Shown here: in pieces, positions 28,055 to 34,384 of the stretch | How the letters are laid out: every line of letters begins with the position of its first letter | How positions within the stretch are numbered: position 1 is the first letter of the stretch | Origin: an uncultured Maribacter sp. | Lineage (GTDB): Bacteria > Bacteroidota > Bacteroidia > Flavobacteriales > Flavobacteriaceae | Direction of reading: 5' to 3' | Assembly (NCBI GenBank): GCA_937125035.1 | Contig: CAKZLG010000048.1 | Location: 1 to 34,384, forward strand | Length of the DNA stretch: 34,384 bases | Translations under genes and position numbers: made by a program | The notes under the pieces: generated by a model | Told to the model about the DNA's origin: nothing | The model's database searches: none | Seen by the model: only the letters and a program-made list of their open reading frames with translations

Positions 28055-28137
28055 ATGCATTAAAGCCAAAAAAAACCACTTAAAGACTCACTTTAAGTGG
28101 TTTACATCTTAGCAGTGTAAAAAGATTCCGATTTACA

Positions 28138-28746
28138 CTATTTGTTATCGGCGTATAACTTTGCCACTTCGTCCCAATTAATGATATTGAAAAATGCTGT
28201 GATATAATCAGGCCGCCTGTTCTGATAGTTTAGGTAATAGGCATGTTCCCATACGTCCAGACCCAAAATGGGATGACCGCCGCAGCCAACCCCGGGCATT
28301 AGGGTATTGTCTTGGTTTGGAGTGGAACAAATCTCTACTTTACCGCCCTTATGTACACAGAGCCATGCCCAACCGGATCCAAAACGGGTACCCGCAGCCG
28401 CAGTGAACTTCTCTTTAAAGCCCTCGTAGGAACCAAAAGCCGAATCAATGGCATCTGCCAACGCTCCTGTGGGAGACCCTCCTCCGTTGGGGGAAAGAAT
28501 GTTCCAAAAGAGGGAATGGTTGTAAAAACCGCCCCCATTGTTCCGCACCGCACCATTGTCCATGTCCAAATTGGCCAGGATATCCTCTATGGATTTTCCT
28601 TCTAGGGCGGTGCCCTCTATGGCGCCATTGAGCTTGCTCGTATATCCGCCGTGGTGTTTTGTATGGTGTATCTCCATTGTCCTTGCGTCTATATGAGGCT
28701 CCAAAGCATCATAAGCGTAAGGCAATTTAGGTAATTCAAAAGCCAT
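28138..28746 (-). CDS. sodA: Fe/Mn superoxide dismutase
   Basis: 202 aa; [33 protein letters not shown] and [19 protein letters not shown]. Confidence 0.95.
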   Translation of the reverse strand: MAFELPKLPYAYDALEPHIDARTMEIHHTKHHGGYTSKLNGAIEGTALEGKSIEDILANLDMDNGAVRNNGGGFYNHSLFWNILSPNGGGSPTGALADAIDSAFGSYEGFKEKFTAAAGTRFGSGWAWLCVHKGGKVEICSTPNQDNTLMPGVGCGGHPILGLDVWEHAYYLNYQNRRPDYITAFFNIINWDEVAKLYADNK

Positions 28747-28778
28747 AATGTGTATGTTTTTAGATTATTAGTTGAACA

Positions 28779-28786
28779 CAAATTTA
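28779..28786 (-). promoter_or_regulatory. Bacteroidota-type -7 box upstream of sod
   Basis: Minus-strand TAAATTTG about 33-40 nt upstream of the start codon. Confidence 0.5.
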
Positions 28787-28862
28787 CAAGTTTTAACATT
28801 TATATTCCCCTAATTATTTGTTAAGAACACCACCATATTCCTTAATTTGCAAGTAAAAATCA

Positions 28863-31800
28863 ATGCAGGGCCATTCCTTTGAAATATACAACGCTTCAGC
28901 GGGTTCCGGAAAGACCTATGCCCTTGCAAAAGCCTATCTGCTCCTGGTGCTGCGTCAACCGGGCACCTTTAAAAGGATTTTGGCCATCACCTTCACGAAC
29001 AAGGCCGTAAATGAGATGAAGGGCAGGATAATAGACAGCCTTTCCCTATTTGCCTCAAATGACCCCAATAGCATCAAGGACCCTTTGTTCTGGGAACTTA
29101 CGGCACTCTTGGAAATTGAACCAGAAGAACTGGTACGGCGCAGTCAAAAAAGGCTAAAGGAAATTTTGCACAACTATGCTTTTTTTGATGTTTCCACCAT
29201 AGATAAATTTACGCATAGGCTGATCCGCACGTTTGCCAAGGACCTTAAGTTGTCCCAAAATTTTGAAGTGGTCCTGGATACGGACCTTCTTTTGGACGAG
29301 GCCGTGAACCGCGTAATAGCCAAGGCGGGCCAAGATAGGGCCCTTACCCAGGTTTTGATCGACTATGCCCTTGAGAAAATAGATGATGACCGTAGTTGGG
29401 ACATTGCCCATGATCTGCATAAAATGGGTAAGCAAATTTTTGAGGAGGACAACGTTACCCACCTTGCCCAGCTGGCGCAAAAGCCAATCCCGCTATTTCT
29501 TGCCCTACAGGATAGCCTGGCGCAGCATCTTTCCGCCCTAACACACGAAATAGAGCGCAACGCCTCAAATTCCCTCGCCCTTCTCCAAAAGGAGCACTTG
29601 GAGGTAGGTGATTTTACGCGCGGCTATTACCCCAAGTTTTTGGAAAGTATTCTGACCAATGCGACCAACCTGGATTTTGGGGCCAAATGGAAAAGTGAAT
29701 TTGGCACCAAGCCCCTATACAATAAATCCGCCCCGGAATCCACCGCATTGAAAATAGATGCCCTTATGCCCCAATTGGTGGATTACTTCCTAAAAATAAA
29801 AGAGGCTCATGCAAAACATACGTATTATAAGAACGTTCACAGAAATGTGGTTCCGTTGGCCCTGCTCAATACCATTCAAAATGAACTCAAGGCCGTTGAA
29901 ATGGAAAAAGACCAGTTGTCCATTTCAAAATTCAACACCATAATTTCCAACGAAATCAAAAACCAATCGGCACCCTTTATTTATGAGCGCCTGGGTGAAA
30001 AATACCGTCATTACTTCATTGATGAGTTTCAGGATACCTCCAAACTACAGTGGGAGAATCTTGTGCCTCTCATTGCCCATGCCTTGGAGAGCCAAGACCA
30101 AGAGGGCAAACAGGGTTCTCTCTTTCTTGTGGGCGATGCAAAACAGGCCATATATCGATGGCGGGGCGGCAAAGCGGAACAATTTCTTCATTTGGCCACA
30201 GCACGGGCCCATCCGTTCTCGGTGCCCAGTAAGACCCGTGTCCTTCCCAAAAACTACAGGAGCCATGAGGAGGTGGTACGGTTCAACAATTCCTTTTTTC
30301 AATATGCCAGTACTTTTTTGGAAAATGAGGAATACGCCTCTTTTTTTAAGGAAGGCAACCAACAAGGGGCCAACCACAGAAAAGGGGGATTGGTGGAAAT
30401 AGCCTTTTTGGAGGAAGACGAAGCTGAAAGCTATAGTGCCAAAACCCAAGGCATTATAAAAAATGCCTTGGAGAAAGGCTATCAGTACGGTGACATCTGT
30501 GTCCTGACCCGAAAGAAAAAACATGGGGCCGCTCTGGCAGACGGACTATTGAGCCAGAACATTCCTGTAATATCCCCAGATGCCTTGCTGCTTTCGCAAA
30601 GTGCCCATGTGGGCTTTTTGGTGCAATTGGCCCAATACGTAGTGCAACCGGAAGAAGTGGAAAATGCTTTTGACCTACTGTTTTCCTTATATGAGGAGAA
30701 CCCGGAAAAACACGATCGTATTTTTGAAAACCTCCACACTTTGGATGTCCTGTTCATGGAAAAGTATGGCTTCTCAGTACAGCGATTCAAACGAGAAACC
30801 TTATATGACGCCTTTGAATATGCCATTGCGGTCTTTGACCTTGTACCATCGTCAGATGCGCACGTAACTTCCTTCATGGACCTGGTGCTTCAATTTTCCC
30901 TTAAAGAAGGTACGGACCTTCAATCCTTCTTACGGTATTGGGATAAAAAGGGAAAGTCCAAGCATGTTAGTGCGCCTGCCAATGTGAATGCCGTGAACAT
31001 TATGACCATCCATAAAAGCAAGGGACTGGAATTCCCCATAGTCATATTCCCGTATGCCAATACCCACATGAAAGAGGAGATGGACCCCACGTTGTGGATC
31101 CCCGTAGAGGAAGGTGAATTTCAAGGGTTTTCAGAAGTCATGGTAAACAAGAAAAAAGAAGTGCGGAACTACAGCACTGCGGCCGCTACCTTATATGATG
31201 AAGAAGAGCACAAATTACAGTTAGATGCCATGAACCTGTTGTACGTGGCCCTGACCCGTGCCGTACAAGCGCTGTACATCGTTACCTTAAAGGACACCAA
31301 TGCCAAGGGGGAGTTCAAGCAAGACCGCTATTCCGGGCTCTTTGCCCATTACCTGCAACATACGGGCCACTGGAATGCGGATACCTTGGTATACCAATTT
31401 GGTCGGTTGCCAGAGCAGGTGCCCACGGGTGCCGGCATGTCATCTACACCCGCCATACCATATATATATACGGATAAGAACAGGGCCGCCCTAAAGATCG
31501 TGACTAAGGCGGGCATGCTATGGGACTCGGGCAATGATGTCGCTATACACACAGGTACTATCACCCACAAGATTTTAGGGGATATCAAAACGTATGGGGA
31601 TTTGGACAATGCATTTAAAAGAGCGCTCGTTAAAGGTTATTTGCCCTTAAGGGATGAGGATGAAATGCGGGCCAAGATAAAGGAACTGGTAGAACATCCG
31701 CAGTTAAAAAAATTATATGCTCTGGGCAATACGGTATGGAACGAACGTGAGATCTTCGTCCCAAATGGCCCTAACCTCAGACCCGATCGCGTGGTGCTGC

Positions 31801-31964
31801 ACCAAGGCGAGATCTATATCATTGACTATAAAACTGGAAAGCAAGAACAAGCCCACGCACAACAGGTCTCCGCCTATGCCGATGCCTATGTGCGGATGGG
31901 CCATGCCATAGCACAAAAAATCATTGTTTATATTACCGATAAAATCATTGTAGAAATCATTTAG
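28863..31964 (+). CDS. UvrD/AddA-like helicase with C-terminal PD-(D/E)XK nuclease motif
   Basis: 1033 aa; Walker [59 protein letters not shown]-terminal [33 protein letters not shown]. Confidence 0.92.
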   Translation: MQGHSFEIYNASAGSGKTYALAKAYLLLVLRQPGTFKRILAITFTNKAVNEMKGRIIDSLSLFASNDPNSIKDPLFWELTALLEIEPEELVRRSQKRLKEILHNYAFFDVSTIDKFTHRLIRTFAKDLKLSQNFEVVLDTDLLLDEAVNRVIAKAGQDRALTQVLIDYALEKIDDDRSWDIAHDLHKMGKQIFEEDNVTHLAQLAQKPIPLFLALQDSLAQHLSALTHEIERNASNSLALLQKEHLEVGDFTRGYYPKFLESILTNATNLDFGAKWKSEFGTKPLYNKSAPESTALKIDALMPQLVDYFLKIKEAHAKHTYYKNVHRNVVPLALLNTIQNELKAVEMEKDQLSISKFNTIISNEIKNQSAPFIYERLGEKYRHYFIDEFQDTSKLQWENLVPLIAHALESQDQEGKQGSLFLVGDAKQAIYRWRGGKAEQFLHLATARAHPFSVPSKTRVLPKNYRSHEEVVRFNNSFFQYASTFLENEEYASFFKEGNQQGANHRKGGLVEIAFLEEDEAESYSAKTQGIIKNALEKGYQYGDICVLTRKKKHGAALADGLLSQNIPVISPDALLLSQSAHVGFLVQLAQYVVQPEEVENAFDLLFSLYEENPEKHDRIFENLHTLDVLFMEKYGFSVQRFKRETLYDAFEYAIAVFDLVPSSDAHVTSFMDLVLQFSLKEGTDLQSFLRYWDKKGKSKHVSAPANVNAVNIMTIHKSKGLEFPIVIFPYANTHMKEEMDPTLWIPVEEGEFQGFSEVMVNKKKEVRNYSTAAATLYDEEEHKLQLDAMNLLYVALTRAVQALYIVTLKDTNAKGEFKQDRYSGLFAHYLQHTGHWNADTLVYQFGRLPEQVPTGAGMSSTPAIPYIYTDKNRAALKIVTKAGMLWDSGNDVAIHTGTITHKILGDIKTYGDLDNAFKRALVKGYLPLRDEDEMRAKIKELVEHPQLKKLYALGNTVWNEREIFVPNGPNLRPDRVVLHQGEIYIIDYKTGKQEQAHAQQVSAYADAYVRMGHAIAQKIIVYITDKIIVEII

Positions 31965-31969
31965 ATCAT

Positions 31970-33163
31970 ATGTACGGAAAAATTAAGGAATACCTGACAA
32001 ACGAACTGGAAGCCATTAAGGAAGAAGGGCTTTACAAAGAAGAACGCATCATTGTAACTCCGCAAGATGCCGTCATAAAAATTGATACGGGCCAAGAGGT
32101 CATTAATTTTTGTGCCAACAATTACTTGGGGCTGTCATCGCACCCAGAAGTGGTACAGGCCGCAAAGGATGCCATGGATACACATGGTTTTGGAATGTCT
32201 TCAGTGCGCTTCATCTGCGGTACCCAAGATATCCATAAAACCTTGGAAAAAAAGATAGCCACCTTCTATGGCACGGAAGATACCATTTTATACGCTGCGG
32301 CCTTTGATGCCAATGGCGGTGTGTTTGAGCCATTACTTTCCGCAGAAGATGCCATTATCTCTGATGCCCTTAACCACGCGTCCATCATAGATGGCGTACG
32401 GCTGTGCAAGGCAAAACGCTATAGGTATGCCAACAGCGACATGCAAGATCTGGAAAAACAACTGCAACAGGCTACAGAAGATGGGGCACGGTTTAAGATC
32501 GTGGTAACGGATGGCGTATTTTCAATGGACGGACTTGTGGCCCCTTTGGATCAAATATGCGACCTAGCGGAACAGTATGACGCAATGGTCATGATAGACG
32601 AGTGCCATGCCACTGGCTTCATTGGCGCAACTGGCATCGGTACTTTGGAGGCCAAAGGGGTGCTGGGGCGCATTGACATCATCACGGGCACCTTGGGCAA
32701 GGCCATGGGGGGAGCTATGGGAGGATACACCACTGGCAAGAAAGAAATCATAGAGATATTACGGCAGCGCTCCAGGCCTTATCTTTTTTCCAATTCCTTG
32801 GCCCCAGCGATTGTAGGGGCGTCCATTAAGGTATTTGATATGCTGCGTAATGACACCTCTCTTCGTAACAGATTAGAGGCCAACACCCAGTATTTCAAAA
32901 AAGGCCTCATAGAGGCGGGCTTTGATATCATTGATGGGGACGCAGCCATTGTGCCCGTAATGCTCTATGATGCAAAACTCTCCCAAAAAATGGCGGCCAT
33001 GCTTTTGGAGCGCGGCATTTATGTGATCGGGTTCTTTTATCCCGTGGTGCCCAAGGGTAAGGCCCGTATCCGTGTTCAGCTCTCCGCGGCACATACCAAA
33101 GAACACCTTGATAAGGCCATTGAAGCATTCAAAGAAGTGGGCAGGGAATTAAAAATCGTTTAA
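31970..33163 (+). CDS. kbl: Glycine C-acetyltransferase (2-amino-3-ketobutyrate CoA ligase)
   Basis: 397 aa; [62 protein letters not shown]. Confidence 0.92.
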   Translation: MYGKIKEYLTNELEAIKEEGLYKEERIIVTPQDAVIKIDTGQEVINFCANNYLGLSSHPEVVQAAKDAMDTHGFGMSSVRFICGTQDIHKTLEKKIATFYGTEDTILYAAAFDANGGVFEPLLSAEDAIISDALNHASIIDGVRLCKAKRYRYANSDMQDLEKQLQQATEDGARFKIVVTDGVFSMDGLVAPLDQICDLAEQYDAMVMIDECHATGFIGATGIGTLEAKGVLGRIDIITGTLGKAMGGAMGGYTTGKKEIIEILRQRSRPYLFSNSLAPAIVGASIKVFDMLRNDTSLRNRLEANTQYFKKGLIEAGFDIIDGDAAIVPVMLYDAKLSQKMAAMLLERGIYVIGFFYPVVPKGKARIRVQLSAAHTKEHLDKAIEAFKEVGRELKIV

Positions 33164-33211
33164 ACGCTTATTTTAATCCATCAAATGCGTTAAAAAAAAT
33201 AGGAAATTGAT

Positions 33212-33242
33212 TTTGTTAATAATATTTAACAACTTACATTTG
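33212..33242 (+). promoter_or_regulatory. Promoter of the OmpA-family gene (-33 TTTG / -7 TACATTTG)
   Basis: TTTG at 33212-33215, 19-nt spacer, TACATTTG at 33235-33242, upstream of the ATG at 33277. Confidence 0.75.
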
Positions 33243-33276
33243 CAGCTAATAAACACTTAAACTTAAAAATTTGAAC

Positions 33277-34384
33277 ATGAAACATCTTAGCAAATTATTG
33301 GTTGTTGCCCTACTTTTCGTAGGATTTAACAGCATTCAAGCGCAAGACGATAATAACCCTTGGCAAATACAGTTCGGTGCTAATGCCATTGACGTGTATC
33401 CTACCGGGGATGTAAGTTCGTTTGGCAATGAGTTCTTCAATGTGAACGACCACTGGAATATTCTTCCATCCATTTCTTACATAGGCGTATCTAAATATGT
33501 AGGTGATGGCTTTTCCATTGGAGCAAGGGGTTCACTTAATAAGATTAGCAAGTTGGGTGATATGCCCGTGGATGATCTTTCACACTACGCTATAGATGGT
33601 ACTATAAAATATGACTTCATCAAAAGAGAATCCGTTATCGATCCTTTCGTGGAAATTGGTGGTGGTTATACTTGGGTTGATGAAATTGGTGCTGGTACGG
33701 TTAACGGTGGTCTTGGTCTTAACATTTGGTTTTCCGAAAACTTAGGCCTAACCCTACAATCCAATTACAAGCACGCTTTTGAAGATTATGGTGTAAAGCA
33801 TTTCCAACACTTGGCAGGTATCTCTGTGAAGTTTGGAGGAACGGATACGGATGGTGACGGTGTCTATGATAAAGACGATGCTTGTCCTGAAGTTGCTGGT
33901 CTTGAGGCTTTCAACGGTTGTCCTGATGCGGATGGCGATGGAATAGAAGATAGCAAGGATAGCTGTCCTAACGAAGCTGGCTCCAAAGAAATGAACGGTT
34001 GTCCTGATGCTGATGGCGATGGCGTTGCCGATAAGGATGATGCTTGTCCTAACGAAGCCGGTCTTGCTGCCCTGGCAGGATGTCCTGATGCTGACGGTGA
34101 CGGTGTTGCCGATAAGGATGATGAGTGTCCTAACGAGGCTGGTCCTTCCGAAAATAATGGATGCCCATGGCCAGATAGTGATGGTGACAGCGTTTTGGAT
34201 AAAGACGATGCTTGTCCAGAAGTAGCTGGTACAGTAGCCAATAATGGTTGCCCAGAAGTAACTGAAGAAGTCCAACAACAATTGAACGAATATGCCAAGA
34301 CCATCTTGTTTGATACTGGTAAGTCTAGCTTAAAAACAGAAACAGTATCTGTCTTTGTTGACATCATCAAGATTTTGAACGAGT
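33277..34384 (+). CDS. OmpA family outer membrane protein with TSP type-3 calcium-binding repeats (truncated at window end)
   Basis: Absent from the ORF track because no stop lies in the window. [45 protein letters not shown]..., beta-barrel region, DxDGDGVxDKDDxCP repeats, beginning of an OmpA domain ([15 protein letters not shown]). Confidence 0.92.
   Translation, partial: MKHLSKLLVVALLFVGFNSIQAQDDNNPWQIQFGANAIDVYPTGDVSSFGNEFFNVNDHWNILPSISYIGVSKYVGDGFSIGARGSLNKISKLGDMPVDDLSHYAIDGTIKYDFIKRESVIDPFVEIGGGYTWVDEIGAGTVNGGLGLNIWFSENLGLTLQSNYKHAFEDYGVKHFQHLAGISVKFGGTDTDGDGVYDKDDACPEVAGLEAFNGCPDADGDGIEDSKDSCPNEAGSKEMNGCPDADGDGVADKDDACPNEAGLAALAGCPDADGDGVADKDDECPNEAGPSENNGCPWPDSDGDSVLDKDDACPEVAGTVANNGCPEVTEEVQQQLNEYAKTILFDTGKSSLKTETVSVFVDIIKILNE
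33843..34257 (+). repeat. Coding tandem repeats (TSP3-like, [19 protein letters not shown]...GCP)
   Basis: Five in-frame D-x-D-G-D-x-x-x-D-x-x-D-x-C-P repeats within the OmpA-family CDS. Confidence 0.85.

Noticed and set aside
27169-28055. CRISPR array
   Set aside because: Repeats are 41 nt but spaced 197-206 bp apart, include terminators and promoters, and two spacers are identical; no cas genes seen.
27169-28055. Integron attC cassette array or transposon remnants
   Set aside because: No cassette-sized ORFs, no integrase or transposase, no flanking target duplications seen; hairpins are followed by T-tracts and preceded by -7 boxes, which fits transcription units better.
27169-28055. Specific antisense target of the sRNA core inside this window
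   Set aside because: By eye I found only short matches to the loop sequence in neighbouring mRNAs or UTRs, no better than expected by chance; needs a computed genome-wide search.
33156-33200. Terminator after kbl (AACGC...GCGTT followed by A-run)
   Set aside because: Only 5 bp of stem with a long loop and no T-tract on the + strand.
33754-34370. Antisense ORFs 33754..34281 and 33864..34370
   Set aside because: Antisense translations of the TSP3 repeat-encoding part of the OmpA-family gene; the sense frame has a signal peptide and promoter.

Overview
The window looks like a Bacteroidota (probably Flavobacteriia) chromosome segment; this is inferred from gene content and from TAnnTTTG-type -7 promoter boxes. 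Most of it is conventional, densely packed coding sequence: the batABCDE aerotolerance operon; a SulP transporter, pheS, beta-carbonic anhydrase, SulP stretch; a Tat-signal HisC-like aminotransferase with an AEC-type permease; CYTH and NAD(P)-binding proteins; dinB; a small multidrug-export-like protein; a LOV-like PAS protein; pyk, an IPExxxVDY protein, rnc, fabF and acpP; purN, viroplasmin-type RNase H, a PfkB kinase and a PurF-like amidotransferase; superoxide dismutase; an AddA/UvrD-like helicase-nuclease; kbl; and the start of an OmpA/TSP3 porin. The standout is the ~1.07 kb non-coding gap between the PurF-like gene and sod (27065-28137). It holds five tandem copies of one compact unit: a -7 box, a 41-nt near-invariant core (38-41 of 41 identical), and an intrinsic terminator hairpin. 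The unit recurs about every 197-206 bp. The terminator stems differ between copies but stay paired, while the spacers are unrelated apart from one recent exact 206-bp duplication. I read this as a multi-copy family of ~75-nt small RNAs, each with its own promoter and terminator, and it is the best candidate here for an undescribed system.
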